From Nocardioides sp. BP30 (GTDB taxonomy: Bacteria > Actinomycetota > Actinomycetes > Propionibacteriales > Nocardioidaceae), in assembly GCF_029873215.1 (NCBI RefSeq), contig NZ_CP123620.1:930001-994000 (forward strand): a stretch of 64,000 bases of DNA, given 5' to 3'. A program made the translations under genes and the position numbers. Positions within the stretch are counted from its first letter, which is position 1; every line of letters begins with the position of its first letter. Positions 19,814-28,821 of this stretch are shown in pieces. The notes under the pieces are model-generated. The model was not told the origin of the DNA, did no database searches, and saw only the letters and a list, made by a program, of their open reading frames with translations.

Positions 19814-20998
19814 ATGATCCCCCGCATGTCCGAGATGGCAACTGCCGGCGAGGTGCTCGAGCTGGTCCGTACCGGTCAGGCGAGCACCCGCACCGACCTG
19901 CGTCGCTTGACCGGCCTCTCCCGTACGGCGGTGGTGGCGCGGGTCTCCGCCCTCATCGACGCCGGTCTGATCGTGCTCGGCGAGGAGCTGGCCTCCACCG
20001 GCGGCCGGCCGCCCGGCGCACTGGTGTTCAACCACGACGCCGGGGTGGTCCTCGGCGTCGCCGTCGGACGCAGCCGCAGCCAGCTGGCGATCTTCGACCT
20101 ACAGGGCCGGGAGCTGGCCGGCGACACCCGCGACCACGGCGTCGGCATCGCCGCCGAGGAGCTGATGCCGCAGCTGGCCGAGCGGCTCAGCGCGATGCTC
20201 GCCACCGTCGAGCCACCGGTGCTCGGGATCGGGATGAGCCTGCCGGGCGTGGTGGATCCCGTCCGCTGCGTCAGCGTCGACTCGCCGGTCATGGGCGGAT
20301 GGGACGGCGTCGAGCTGGCGCCGTACTTCAAGACGGTCGCCGATGCCCCCCTCTTCCTGGCCAACGATGCCGACGTGCTCGCCCGCTCCGAGCTGTTCGG
20401 TCCCGGTCCCAAGCCCCGCAACGCGCTCGTGGTCAAGGCGTCCACCGGCCTGGGGATGGGCGTGATCGCCGACGGCAAGATCCTGGCCGGCGCGATCGGC
20501 GCCGCCGGCGAGATCGGGCACACCCGCCTCGACGCCGCCGGCGACCTGCCCTGCCGGTGCGGCTCCAACGGCTGCCTGGAGACGGTCGCGGCGGGCTGGG
20601 CGCTGGTCGCGCGGCTGGTCGACTCCGGTGTCCCGGCAGGACACGTGCGCGATCTGGTCGCCTCGGCGCTGGCCGGTGACGCTGTCGCCCGCGGCCTGCT
20701 GCGCGAGTCCGGCCGCCAGCTCGGCGAGCTGCTGGCGATCGCTATCAACCTGCTCAATCCCGAGGTGGTGGTGGTCGGCGGTGACATGGGCCAGGCCTTC
20801 GACCTCTACACCGCCGGGGTGCGGGAGAGCGTCTACGCCCGCTCCACCGCACTGGCGACCCGCGACCTGCGCTTCCTGCCCGCCATCCACGGGGACTCCT
20901 CGGGCCTGGTCGGGTGTGCGGCACTGGCGATCGACCACATCCTGGCGCCCGGCAGCGTGGACCAGCGGCTCGGCACCGTGGACAGCACCGAGGACTGA
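19814..20998 (+). CDS. ROK-family transcriptional regulator
   Basis: 394 aa. Winged helix-turn-helix at about 10-70 (TRTDLRRLTGLSRTAVVARV), then a ROK sugar-kinase-like fold (about 80-385) with GEIGHTRL and the zinc motif CRCGSNGCLE. ROK regulators sense sugars or sugar phosphates. Divergence from zwf-edd-eda suggests it represses or modulates that operon, which is inference. Start at ATG with GGGG 5 nt upstream; an ATG 12 nt later is possible. Confidence 0.9.
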   Translation: MIPRMSEMATAGEVLELVRTGQASTRTDLRRLTGLSRTAVVARVSALIDAGLIVLGEELASTGGRPPGALVFNHDAGVVLGVAVGRSRSQLAIFDLQGRELAGDTRDHGVGIAAEELMPQLAERLSAMLATVEPPVLGIGMSLPGVVDPVRCVSVDSPVMGGWDGVELAPYFKTVADAPLFLANDADVLARSELFGPGPKPRNALVVKASTGLGMGVIADGKILAGAIGAAGEIGHTRLDAAGDLPCRCGSNGCLETVAAGWALVARLVDSGVPAGHVRDLVASALAGDAVARGLLRESGRQLGELLAIAINLLNPEVVVVGGDMGQAFDLYTAGVRESVYARSTALATRDLRFLPAIHGDSSGLVGCAALAIDHILAPGSVDQRLGTVDSTED

Positions 20999-21006
20999 GC
21001 AGCCGC

Positions 21007-21423
21007 GTGATCGTCGGTCTGCTCTGGCTGCTGGCCTGCCAGCTCGTCGGCGAGGTAGTGGTCCGGCTCACCGACGTACCCATCCCGGGTCCGGTCGTCG
21101 GGATGGTGCTGCTGTTCGCGGTGCTGCGCTGGCGGCGCACCGGGGACGACAGCCCGGTCGTCCGCGCCGGCGACCTCCTGCTCGGGCACCTGCAGCTGTT
21201 CTTCGTGCCGGCCGGAGCCGGTGTCGTCGTCTACCTGACGGAGCTGCGTCAGCACGCGCTGCCCATCGCGGTGGCGCTGCTCGGCACCTGGCTGGTCGGG
21301 CTCGCGGTCGTCGGCTGGACGGTCACGCTGATGATGCGCAAGCGCGACCGAGGCGACGGAGGCGACGGAGGCGACGGAGGCGACGGTGTCGTCCTGGGTC
21401 GCGGGCCGGAGGAGGTCGAATGA
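21007..21423 (+). CDS. CidA/LrgA-family membrane protein
   Basis: 138 aa with about four transmembrane helices and the family stretch IPGPVVGMVLLF. LrgA/CidA proteins act with LrgB/CidB in murein hydrolase export control or small-metabolite (pyruvate or glycolate) transport. GTG start 9 nt after the ROK stop. The C-terminus contains GDGGDGGDGGDG, encoded by a 9-nt tandem repeat around 21352-21387. It overlaps the LrgB gene by ATGA. Confidence 0.82.
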   Translation: MIVGLLWLLACQLVGEVVVRLTDVPIPGPVVGMVLLFAVLRWRRTGDDSPVVRAGDLLLGHLQLFFVPAGAGVVVYLTELRQHALPIAVALLGTWLVGLAVVGWTVTLMMRKRDRGDGGDGGDGGDGVVLGRGPEEVE

Positions 21424-22130
21424 GAGTGCATGAGACCTGGAGCTGGCTGCACACCTCCCCGCTGCCGTGGCTGGTGCTCACCCTCGCCGCCTACGAGCTG
21501 GGCCGCCGCCTCCGGGCCCGGACCGGACATCCGCTCGCCCAGCCGGTGCTGATCGCGCTGGTGATCGTGTGCGTCACGATCGAGGTCACCGGCACCAGCT
21601 ACGCCGACTACCGCTCGGCCACCGATCTCATCGCGTTCTTCCTCGGCCCGGCCACCGTCGCCCTCGCCATCCCGCTGCACCGCCAGACCCACCGGCTGCG
21701 CGGCCTCGCCGTACCCATGCTCCTGGGGCTGCTCGCCGGCACCGTCGTCTCGACCGCCGGCGGCATCCTGCTGGTCCGGTGGTGCGGCGGCGGCGAGGCC
21801 CTCGCCCGCACCATGGCGCCCAAGGCGACCACCACGCCGGTGGCGATCGCGCTGGCCGACCGATTCGACGGCGTCGCGGCGCTGGCGGCGGTCTTCGCGA
21901 TCGGGGCCGGCACGCTCGGCGCCGTCGCAGGACCCACGGTGCTGAGTCTGCTGCGCATCCGCGAGCACCGTGCCCGGGGGCTGGCGCTCGGCGCCGTCTC
22001 GCACGGGATCGGTACCTCGCGGGCGCTCCACGACGACCCGATCGAGGGCGCCTTCGCCGGGCTCAGCATGGGCGTGACGGCCCTGCTCACCTGCCTGGTG
22101 CTGCCCGTCGCGGTGGCGCTGATGCTCTGA
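21420..22130 (+). CDS. LrgB-family membrane protein
   Basis: 236 aa, about six to seven transmembrane segments, with family motifs LGPATVALAIPL and the C-terminal SHGIGTSRA. Partner of the upstream LrgA protein by ATGA overlap. In plants and bacteria the LrgAB pair moves glycolate/glycerate or pyruvate. The link to the ED operon next door is only positional. Confidence 0.87.
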   Translation: MRVHETWSWLHTSPLPWLVLTLAAYELGRRLRARTGHPLAQPVLIALVIVCVTIEVTGTSYADYRSATDLIAFFLGPATVALAIPLHRQTHRLRGLAVPMLLGLLAGTVVSTAGGILLVRWCGGGEALARTMAPKATTTPVAIALADRFDGVAALAAVFAIGAGTLGAVAGPTVLSLLRIREHRARGLALGAVSHGIGTSRALHDDPIEGAFAGLSMGVTALLTCLVLPVAVALML

Positions 22131-22207
22131 GTGCACCTGCGGCGGCGGCGTGTTAGTCCCGACACGGAACCTCCGCCAGGGATCGAACCCGCTAGTAACG
22201 TGAACGC

Positions 22208-23632
22208 ATGGAGCGCCTGCACACCTTCACCGACGATGCCCTCGGCGACCTCGACGCGGTCGGGGTGGCCGAGGCGATCGCGGCCGGCGAGCTCAGTGCC
22301 CAGGAGGCCGTCGAGGCCGCGATCGACCGGATCGAGCGGGTCGACGGTGCGCTGAACGCCGTCGCCCTGCGGATGTACGACCAGGCCCGTGACCAGGCCC
22401 GCGATGTGGCCCGTGACCTGGCTCGGCACCAGCGCACCGGCGCCTTCGCCGGCGTCCCGACGCTGATCAAGGACAACGTCGACCTCGTCGGCCTGCCGAC
22501 CCAGCACGGGACCGACGCCTACGTGGCGACCAACGCCCGGCGTACCGGCGACTTCGCGCAGATGTTCCTGACCACCGGTGTCATCCCGGTCGCCAAGAGC
22601 CGGCTCTCGGAGTACGGCTTCTCCGGCACCGCCGAGCATCCCCGGCTCGGTGCGGTGCGCAGCCCGTGGGACACCGCCCGGGTCGCGGGCGCCTCCTCGG
22701 CGGGCTCGGCCGCGCTCGTGGCCGCGGGGGCGGTGCCGTTCGCGCACGGCAACGACGGTGGCGGCTCGATCCGCATCCCCGCCTCGGTCAACGGCCTGGT
22801 CGGGCTGAAGCCCTCCCGCGACCGGGTCGCGCAGGACGCCTACTTCCGGCTGATGCCGATCCGGCTGGTCGCCGACGGCGTCCTGACCCGCACCGTGCGC
22901 GACACCGCCGCGTTCCTGCGCGAGGCGGAGCTGATCAAGCCGGCCTCCGGGCTGCGACCCATCGGCGACATCGGCGGCCCCAGCCGGCGGCGGCTGCGGA
23001 TCGCCGTATGCACGTCCGCCGATGGGCGTTCGGCGAGCCCGGAGGTGAGCGACCTGACCCTGAAGACCGCCCGCCAGCTCGAGGAGCTCGGGCACCGCGT
23101 CGAGGAGGTCGAGCCGCCCGTCCCGACAGGTATCGGTGTCGACTTCGTGACCTATTGGAGTCTGCTGGCCAACCTGGTCATCCGCAGCGGCGGCCTGCAC
23201 GGCTCGACCTGGGACGCCACCAAGCTGGACAACCTCACCATCGGGCTGGCGCACTACTCCACGCGCAGCGTGCGGCGGCTGCCCGGCGCCGTCCGTCGCC
23301 TTCAGCAGGCCCGGGCCCTCGCCGAGGAGTTCCACCAGACCTACGACGCGGTCCTCACCCCGACGGTGGCCGCCGAGACGCCGGAGGTCGGACACCTCGA
23401 TCCCACCCAGGACTTCGAGGAGATCCTCGACCGCCTGATGGCCTGGGTGGCGTTCACGCCGTGGCAGAACATCACCGGGCTGCCGGCCGTCTCGCTGCCG
23501 CTGCAGACCACTGCCCGCGGGCTTCCGCAGGGCATGATGTTCGGGGCCGGCATCGGCCGCGAGGGGCTGCTCCTGGGGCTGTCCTACGAGCTCGAAGAGG
23601 CCTTCGGTTTCGCCCGGATCCAGGACTCCTGA
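22208..23632 (+). CDS. Amidase-signature family hydrolase
   Basis: 474 aa. The Ser-cisSer-Lys triad of the amidase signature family is visible: Lys in LIKDN (about 88), cis-Ser in GASSAGS (about 163) and the nucleophile in DGGGSIRIP (about 187). It probably hydrolyses a small amide. GatA is unlikely because no gatB/gatC neighbour is present and the glycine-rich signature deviates (GASSAGS instead of GGSSGGS). Substrate unknown. Confidence 0.88.
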   Translation: MERLHTFTDDALGDLDAVGVAEAIAAGELSAQEAVEAAIDRIERVDGALNAVALRMYDQARDQARDVARDLARHQRTGAFAGVPTLIKDNVDLVGLPTQHGTDAYVATNARRTGDFAQMFLTTGVIPVAKSRLSEYGFSGTAEHPRLGAVRSPWDTARVAGASSAGSAALVAAGAVPFAHGNDGGGSIRIPASVNGLVGLKPSRDRVAQDAYFRLMPIRLVADGVLTRTVRDTAAFLREAELIKPASGLRPIGDIGGPSRRRLRIAVCTSADGRSASPEVSDLTLKTARQLEELGHRVEEVEPPVPTGIGVDFVTYWSLLANLVIRSGGLHGSTWDATKLDNLTIGLAHYSTRSVRRLPGAVRRLQQARALAEEFHQTYDAVLTPTVAAETPEVGHLDPTQDFEEILDRLMAWVAFTPWQNITGLPAVSLPLQTTARGLPQGMMFGAGIGREGLLLGLSYELEEAFGFARIQDS

Positions 23633-23711
23633 GGGCCGAAACGGAGCCTCCGAGCGGCCAGCGGCCTCGATTTGGCACCGCGAACGAGCATCTGTACTGT
23701 TCTCGTCGTTC

Positions 23712-23784
23712 GCCCCTTTAGCTCAGTCGGCAGAGCGTCTCCATGGTAAGGAGAAGGTCTACGGTTCGATTCCGTAAAGGGGCT
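23712..23784 (+). tRNA. tRNA-Thr (GGT)
   Basis: 73 nt cloverleaf. Acceptor GCCCCTT pairs with AAGGGGC, D arm GCTC/GAGC, anticodon stem TCTCC/GGAGA with loop ATGGTAA giving anticodon GGT, and T arm TACGG-TTCGATT-CCGTA. CCA is not encoded. Confidence 0.96.
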
Positions 23785-23797
23785 CTGGGTAACGGAA

Positions 23798-23821
23798 GCC
23801 CGTCGGAGCGATCCGACGGGC
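23798..23821 (+). terminator. Hairpin between tRNA genes
   Basis: GCCCGTCGGA (23798-23807) pairs with TCCGACGGGC (23812-23821) over a 4-nt loop, flanked by AA and TT. Typical intrinsic terminator shape, ending the tRNA-Thr transcript. Confidence 0.75.
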
Positions 23822-23839
23822 CTTCCTGATGCCCGCCCT

Positions 23840-23916
23840 GGCGGGGTAGCTCAGGTGGTTAGAGCACACGACTCATAATCGTGGTGTCGCGGGTTCGAGT
23901 CCCGCCCTCGCTACCA
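23840..23916 (+). tRNA. tRNA-Met (CAT), elongator type
   Basis: 77 nt including an encoded CCA. Acceptor GGCGGGG with CCTCGCT (two G-T pairs), D arm GCTC/GAGC, anticodon stem CACGA/TCGTG with loop CTCATAA giving CAT, T arm GCGGG/CCCGC. The anticodon stem lacks the three G-C pairs of initiator tRNA, so this is the elongator. Confidence 0.94.
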
Positions 23917-23965
23917 CAGAGCCCGAATCTGGGGCAGCCGACAGCAATGACCGAAGGACTTCAAA

Positions 23966-24136
23966 GTGGCCAGCAAGAGCAGCGACGTTCGCCCGAAGAT
24001 CACTCTCGCCTGCGTGGAGTGCAAGGAGCGCAACTACATCACCAAGAAGAACCGCCGCAACGACCCCGATCGTCTGGAGCTGGCGAAGTTCTGCCCGCGT
24101 TGCCGCTGCCACCGCGCGCACCGCGAGACCCGCTGA
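23966..24136 (+). CDS. rpmG: 50S ribosomal protein L33
   Basis: 56 aa from a GTG with GAAGGA 7 nt upstream. Sequence is typical of zinc-binding L33: CVEC near residue 16 and CPRC near 43 form a Cys4 site, with [10 protein letters not shown] and [16 protein letters not shown]. It lies between tRNA-Met and the MaoC-type dehydratase genes, as in mycobacteria (rpmG2-hadA-hadB). Confidence 0.95.
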   Translation: MASKSSDVRPKITLACVECKERNYITKKNRRNDPDRLELAKFCPRCRCHRAHRETR

Positions 24137-24186
24137 CAGCACGCTGATCAGGGGAGACCGGCCACGGTCCTCCCCGGCAGCGGTCT

Positions 24187-24218
24187 GCGATGCCCCGGCC
24201 GACCGGTCGGGGCATCGC
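24187..24218 (+). terminator. Hairpin after rpmG
   Basis: GCGATGCCCCG (24187-24197) pairs with CGGGGCATCGC (24208-24218). A second, weaker GGGGA/TCCCC hairpin precedes it around 24150-24176. Together they probably terminate the rpmG transcript before the dehydratase operon. Confidence 0.65.
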
Positions 24219-24286
24219 TGCGTTCGCCGCACCCGCGTCCCCGACGCATTTCGGGGACCGAGCGGTAACCGCTAGCGTCGGGCGGC

Positions 24287-24685
24287 ATGGACCCCTCCGT
24301 CGTCGACCGGACGTTCCCGCCCGTCGGGCCCTACGTCGTCAGCGCCGCCAAGGTGGCCGAGTTCGCCACCGCCACCCAGTGGCGCGGCGCCGGCGTGCCA
24401 CCGACCTTCCCGATCCTGCTGCTCAACGACGCGATGCTGGCCTTCCTCGCCGACGTCGGCGCGTCGCTGGAGCGGATCGTGCATGGTGAGCAGCGCTTCA
24501 GCTACCGCCGGCCGGTCGCCGTAGGCGACGAGTTGACCGCCACACTGCGCGTGGCCAGCCTGCGCAGCCTGGGCGGCGCCGACGTGATCGGCACCCTGTC
24601 GACCATCACCGACGCCGCCGGCGACCTGGTCTGTGAGGCCAAGGCCACCCTGGTGCACGCCGGCGGGGAGGGGAGCGAGGGATGA
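24287..24685 (+). CDS. MaoC-like N-terminal dehydratase subunit (HadA-type)
   Basis: 132 aa hot-dog fold protein. N-terminal FAS1-DH/MaoC-N features such as TFPPVGPYVVSAAKVAEFATAT and PTFPI are seen. It lacks the catalytic Asp/His pair, which the next gene supplies, as in HadA-HadB (3R)-hydroxyacyl-ACP dehydratase. Overlaps the next gene by ATGA. In non-mycolate actinobacteria the exact substrate is uncertain. Confidence 0.82.
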   Translation: MDPSVVDRTFPPVGPYVVSAAKVAEFATATQWRGAGVPPTFPILLLNDAMLAFLADVGASLERIVHGEQRFSYRRPVAVGDELTATLRVASLRSLGGADVIGTLSTITDAAGDLVCEAKATLVHAGGEGSEG

Positions 24686-25068
24686 CCGAGGACCTCGAAC
24701 CGCAGCGGTTCACCCTCACCCGCGCCGACCTCGTCCGGTACGCCGGAGCGTCGGGCGACTTCAACCCGATCCACTGGTCGGACCGAGTGGCCGGTGCCGT
24801 CGGGCTGCCCGGCGTGATCGCGCACGGCATGCTCACCCTCGGGCTGGTCGGCTCCGCCGTCGCAGCCTGGACCGGCGAGGCGGAGGTGCTCGAGCTGGGG
24901 GCGAAGTTCACCGCGCCCGTCGTCGTACCCGATGACGAGCAGGGCGTCGTGGTCGAGGTCGTCGCGACGAAGGTGACCCGCACCGAGGAAACGACGACCA
25001 TCGCGATGGAGGTGCGTTGCGGCGCCGACAAGGTGCTCGGCATGCCCAAGGCGGTCGTGCGTGGCTGA
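24682..25068 (+). CDS. MaoC-like dehydratase subunit (HadB-type)
   Basis: 128 aa hot-dog fold with the catalytic hydratase-2 motif GDFNPIHW followed by GVIAHGML. It dehydrates (3R)-hydroxyacyl thioesters with the upstream HadA-like partner. The murB start lies inside its last codons (8-nt overlap), so the three genes are probably one transcript. Confidence 0.86.
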   Translation: MTEDLEPQRFTLTRADLVRYAGASGDFNPIHWSDRVAGAVGLPGVIAHGMLTLGLVGSAVAAWTGEAEVLELGAKFTAPVVVPDDEQGVVVEVVATKVTRTEETTTIAMEVRCGADKVLGMPKAVVRG

Positions 25069-26119
25069 CACCGCTGGAAGGCGGCTCGCCGAGCACACCA
25101 CGCTGCGCCTCGGCGGCCCGGCGAGGTCATGGGTCGTCGCTACCACCGAGACCGAGCTGATCGAGGCCGTCTCGGCCGCGGACGCCGCCGGTGAGCGGGT
25201 GCTCGTCCTGGGCGGCGGAAGCAACGTGGTGGTCGCCGATGCCGGCTTCCCGGGCACGGTCGTCGCGGTCGCCACCCGTGGCATCCACAGTGACGCCGAG
25301 CCCAGTCCGCAAGGGGGCTCCGACCCGACCTGCGGCGGCGCCATGGTGACGGTGGCCGCGGGAGAGCCCTGGGACGAGGTCGTCGCCACGGCCGTCGAGC
25401 GGGAGTGGATCGGCGTGGAGGCGCTCTCCGGCATCCCCGGCTCGACCGGTGCCACCCCGATCCAGAACGTCGGCGCCTACGGCCAGGACGTGTCGCAGAC
25501 CATCGCCCAGGTGCGCGTGTGGGACCGGGTGCTGCGCGGCGTACGGACCTTCGCGGCTGCCGAGTGCGGCTTCGGTTACCGGCACTCCCGGTTCAAGACC
25601 GACCCGACGCGCCACGTCGTGCTGTCGGTGACCTTCCAGTTGCGGATCGGGACGCTCTCGGCACCCATCGCCTACGCCGAGCTCGCGCGGGCCCTCGGCG
25701 TCGAGGTCGGCGCGCGCGCCCCGCTGGGTGAGGTCCGCGCGGCCGTGCTGGGCCTGCGCCGGGCCAAGGGCATGGTCCTCGACGCCGCCGACCACGACAC
25801 CTGGAGCGCCGGCTCCTTCTTCACCAACCCGGTCGTGCCGGCCGACCGGATACCCGACGGGGCGCCCGCCTGGCCGCAGGGCGACGGCACGGTCAAGACC
25901 TCGGCGGCGTGGCTGATCGAGCACGCCGGCTACGGCAAGGGCTACCCGGGCCACGGGCCGGTGTCCCTCTCGACCAAGCACACCCTCGCCCTCACCAACA
26001 GGGGTGGGGCGACCACGGCGGACCTGCTGAGCCTGGCCCGGGAGATCCGTGCCGGCGTGGCCGCCAGGTTCGGCATCGAGCTGGTCAACGAGCCGGTCAC
26101 GGTGGGCGAGGCCCTCTGA
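25061..26119 (+). CDS. murB: UDP-N-acetylmuramate dehydrogenase
   Basis: 352 aa FAD enzyme that reduces UDP-GlcNAc-enolpyruvate to UDP-MurNAc in peptidoglycan synthesis. FAD motif LGGGSNVVV, GIPGSTGATPIQNVGAYG, the YRHSRFK segment, and AGSFFTNPV with the catalytic Ser are visible. GTG start overlaps the HadB-like gene by 8 nt. Confidence 0.95.
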   Translation: MADTAGRRLAEHTTLRLGGPARSWVVATTETELIEAVSAADAAGERVLVLGGGSNVVVADAGFPGTVVAVATRGIHSDAEPSPQGGSDPTCGGAMVTVAAGEPWDEVVATAVEREWIGVEALSGIPGSTGATPIQNVGAYGQDVSQTIAQVRVWDRVLRGVRTFAAAECGFGYRHSRFKTDPTRHVVLSVTFQLRIGTLSAPIAYAELARALGVEVGARAPLGEVRAAVLGLRRAKGMVLDAADHDTWSAGSFFTNPVVPADRIPDGAPAWPQGDGTVKTSAAWLIEHAGYGKGYPGHGPVSLSTKHTLALTNRGGATTADLLSLAREIRAGVAARFGIELVNEPVTVGEAL

Positions 26120-26194
26120 GCGCTTGCGCACACTCCTAGCTGATTCTCAGCCTCCGATGGTGTGAGCGACAGGGCCGTAGGGCACCGTGGGGGC

Positions 26195-27265
26195 ATGCCC
26201 ACCTCCCTCGTCGCTTCGTCGCGCCCGCAGGTCGCCACGGCTCGCGAGGCCGTCGCCGCGCAGGAGCGGTGGCGGCTGGGCCGGCGGCCTGGCCTCGACG
26301 TCGTCCGCGGCGTCGCGATCCTGATGGTGATGATCAGCCACCTGCGCCACGGCTGGCGCTCGGAGGGCTCGATCGGGGTCAGCATCTTCTTCGTGCTCTC
26401 CGGTTTCCTGATCACGGCCCTGCTCCTGGAGGAGCGCCGCGAGACGGGTCGGATCGACTTCAAGGCGTTCTACGCGCGTCGCGCCCGCCGGCTGCTGCCC
26501 GCCATGGTGGTGATGATCGTGGTCGTCTCAGCGGTCAAGGCCCACCTCGGTGTGCCGTGGCGAGGCTCGATGGCCTCGGTGCTGCTCTACGTGAGCAACT
26601 GGGCCTACATCCACGGCGTGCGGATGACGTGGGTCCAGCACACCTGGAGCCTCGCGATCGAGGAGCAGTTCTACCTCGTCTGGCCGATAGTCCTGGTCCT
26701 GGTCCTGCGGCTGGTCAGGCCGATCCGGCTGGCGCCCGCCCTCGCCGTCCTGATGCTGGCCTCCACCGCTGTGCGCTGGTCGCTCTACGCCTCGGGCGCC
26801 CCCGCGCTGCGGGTCTACGAGGGCACCGACGCGCGCGCGGACGCGCTGCTCGCGGGCTGTGCGCTGGCGGTGCTGGCCCACAGCGGCGTCCGGCTGCCCC
26901 GGATCGACGTCATCGCGGCGGGCTGGGCGCTCGCGGCAGCCGTCGTGGTCGGGCTGGTCGCCAGCGACCTCAACCACAACGTCGTGGGTCCCACTGTCGG
27001 CCTCCCGCTCGGCATCATCCTCCTGCTCACCGGCCTCGCGATGCGCGGCGAGGGCCAGGGGTCGGCCGTGATCGCCTGGTTCGGCCGCCGCTCCTACGGC
27101 CTGTACCTGTGGAGCGTGCCGATCGCGCTGTCGGCGCCGTACTTCTTCCCCGGCATCGGCCTGACCGGCAAGGTCGCCCTCGCCGTCGCCTCGCTCGGCG
27201 TCGCCGAGCTGTCCTGGCGGCTGGTGGAGAAGCCGATCCTCGACCGGGGTCGCGCCCGCCGCTGA
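26195..27265 (+). CDS. Acyltransferase 3 family membrane protein
   Basis: 356 aa. Ten or so transmembrane helices, with the family motifs LDVVRGVAILMVMISH (catalytic-type His), GSIGVSIFFVLSGFLIT and SLAIEEQFYLVWP. Such proteins O-acylate extracellular polysaccharides, lipids or peptidoglycan. It lacks a C-terminal SGNH domain. I chose the ATG at 26195, preceded by GTGGGGG; the frame is open to 26162. Confidence 0.85.
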   Translation: MPTSLVASSRPQVATAREAVAAQERWRLGRRPGLDVVRGVAILMVMISHLRHGWRSEGSIGVSIFFVLSGFLITALLLEERRETGRIDFKAFYARRARRLLPAMVVMIVVVSAVKAHLGVPWRGSMASVLLYVSNWAYIHGVRMTWVQHTWSLAIEEQFYLVWPIVLVLVLRLVRPIRLAPALAVLMLASTAVRWSLYASGAPALRVYEGTDARADALLAGCALAVLAHSGVRLPRIDVIAAGWALAAAVVVGLVASDLNHNVVGPTVGLPLGIILLLTGLAMRGEGQGSAVIAWFGRRSYGLYLWSVPIALSAPYFFPGIGLTGKVALAVASLGVAELSWRLVEKPILDRGRARR

Positions 27266-27316
27266 TCCCCCAGAGTCAACGCCCGATCTCGGACCCGGAA
27301 GGACCTCATCCACCTC

Positions 27317-28738
27317 ATGCGCGTCAAGACCCTGGTCGCTGCCGCCCTCGCGCTCGCGGGTACGGCCACGCTCGCCCAGCCGGCCGCCCACGCAGCGGGG
27401 CCACCGACTCCCGCCCCCGGTACCCACCTCATGATCGACGCAGCCTCGGCACCCTCACTCTCCACGGTGAAGACCTGGCAGCAGAAGTCTCCGTACGACG
27501 CCATCGGCGTCTACATCCCCGTCTCGTCGGCCGTCGACGACCGCTACGACAAGTTCCAGGCCAACCTGACCGCCGACTGGGTCAGCGCGGTCCGGGCCGG
27601 GGGCTGGCAGGTGCTGCCGATCTACGTCGGTCGGCAGGCGCCGGACAAGTGCACGACCCGGTCCTTCCACTACATCAGCAACAACGCCACCACCGCCGCC
27701 CAGCAGGGTCGCGACGCCGCCTCCGACGCGGCCGCCTCGGCCAAGCGACTCGGCCTGTCGGCAGCGGCGCCCATCGTCTACGACATGGAGGCCTACGACA
27801 GCGGCTGCAGCACGGCGATGCGGGCGTTCTACGCCGGCTGGACGGCCGAGCTGCACACGCTCGGTCGGATGTCGGGCATCTACGGCTCGCGCAACAGCAC
27901 GATCACCGACGTCGCCGCCCTGCCCGCGCACGGCCAGGCCAGCCCCGACGTCGTCTGGGTCGCGACCGCCAGCGGGCAGGCGCAGACAGCGACGCTGCCC
28001 CCGCTCCCGGACGGCAGCTGGAACGGCAAGCGGCTCAACCAGTTCAACCTCGGCGTCACCCGCAGCTACGGCGGCGTCTCGATCAACGTGGACGAGAGCG
28101 CCGTCGACGACTACGTCTGGGACACCACCGCGCCGACTGTCACCATGCCGACGATCGCACCGGCGACCGGCAAGGCCAAGGTGAGCGTGGACTGGACCGG
28201 CGCCGACACCGGCGGCAGCGGCGTGGCGCACTATCAGGTCCGCACCCGCGATGTCGGCTTCGGCAAGGCCCTGGGAGCGTGGAGCAAGGCCAAGACGGTT
28301 AAGGGCAGCGTGAGACGCGCCAAGCTCAGCGCCGGCGAGCAGTACTGCATCAAGGTGCGCGCCACCGACCGGGCGGGCAACACCAGCGCATGGTCGCGCA
28401 GCGTCTGCACCACGCGGTACGTCGACGATCGGCGTCTCAGCCCGAGCAAAGGCTGGCACAAGGCCCACAATGCCGCGGCGTACGCCCGCACCACGACCGT
28501 GGCCAGGCACAAGGGCCGCACGCTGAGCACCGGGAAGGTGCACGCCCGCTCGATCGGCGTGGTGCTGCGCGGAACCGGCACGGTGAACGTGCTGATCGGT
28601 CACCACAAGGTCGGCACCGTCAGCGGCAGCGGGCTGGTGTGGCTGCACCTGAGCAGGACCCACCACGGCGTGGTGCGCCTCAAGACCGTCTCCAAGCAGA
28701 AGGTGGCGATCGACGGATTGGCGCTCGCGCAGGTCTGA
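27317..28738 (+). CDS. Secreted DUF1906 (glycoside-hydrolase-like) protein
   Basis: 473 aa. Signal peptide about 1-26 (ending AHAAG). A DUF1906/Rv2525c-like TIM-barrel domain spans about 34-275, with acidic residues at PIVYDMEAYDSGC in the place of a GH25-like active site. A fibronectin-III-like repeat (about 280-375) and a C-terminal beta domain (about 385-473) follow. Rv2525c in mycobacteria affects cell-wall properties. It is a tandem paralogue of the next gene. Confidence 0.8.
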   Translation: MRVKTLVAAALALAGTATLAQPAAHAAGPPTPAPGTHLMIDAASAPSLSTVKTWQQKSPYDAIGVYIPVSSAVDDRYDKFQANLTADWVSAVRAGGWQVLPIYVGRQAPDKCTTRSFHYISNNATTAAQQGRDAASDAAASAKRLGLSAAAPIVYDMEAYDSGCSTAMRAFYAGWTAELHTLGRMSGIYGSRNSTITDVAALPAHGQASPDVVWVATASGQAQTATLPPLPDGSWNGKRLNQFNLGVTRSYGGVSINVDESAVDDYVWDTTAPTVTMPTIAPATGKAKVSVDWTGADTGGSGVAHYQVRTRDVGFGKALGAWSKAKTVKGSVRRAKLSAGEQYCIKVRATDRAGNTSAWSRSVCTTRYVDDRRLSPSKGWHKAHNAAAYARTTTVARHKGRTLSTGKVHARSIGVVLRGTGTVNVLIGHHKVGTVSGSGLVWLHLSRTHHGVVRLKTVSKQKVAIDGLALAQV

Positions 28739-28748
28739 GTCGCGCGGT

Positions 28749-28794
28749 CCGGGGCGTTGGTTTCGACCCTCAGGGGTCGAAACCGACGCCCCGG
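28749..28794. repeat. Long palindrome, terminator-like (GGTTTCGACCC family, copy 1)
   Basis: A near-perfect 21-bp stem pairs 28749-28769 with 28774-28794. It combines CCGGGGCG/CGCCCCGG and GGTTTCGACCC/GGGTCGAAACC over a 4-nt loop. It lies between the two DUF1906 genes. A related core recurs at 52598-52684. Confidence 0.8.
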
Positions 28795-28821
28795 CATGCA
28801 TCGGCGGGTTAGCCTCGCTGC

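Noticed and set aside
20754..22136. Minus-strand frames under the LrgA/LrgB genes
   Set aside because: They oppose recognised membrane proteins and lack domains.
22131..22207. Possible small gene between lrgB and the amidase
   Set aside because: No start with a ribosome site or coding pattern is visible; treated as spacer.
23712..23916. tRNA-Thr/tRNA-Met pair considered as an integration site
   Set aside because: No integrase, direct repeat of the tRNA end, or foreign genes follow; rpmG and the dehydratase genes are core.
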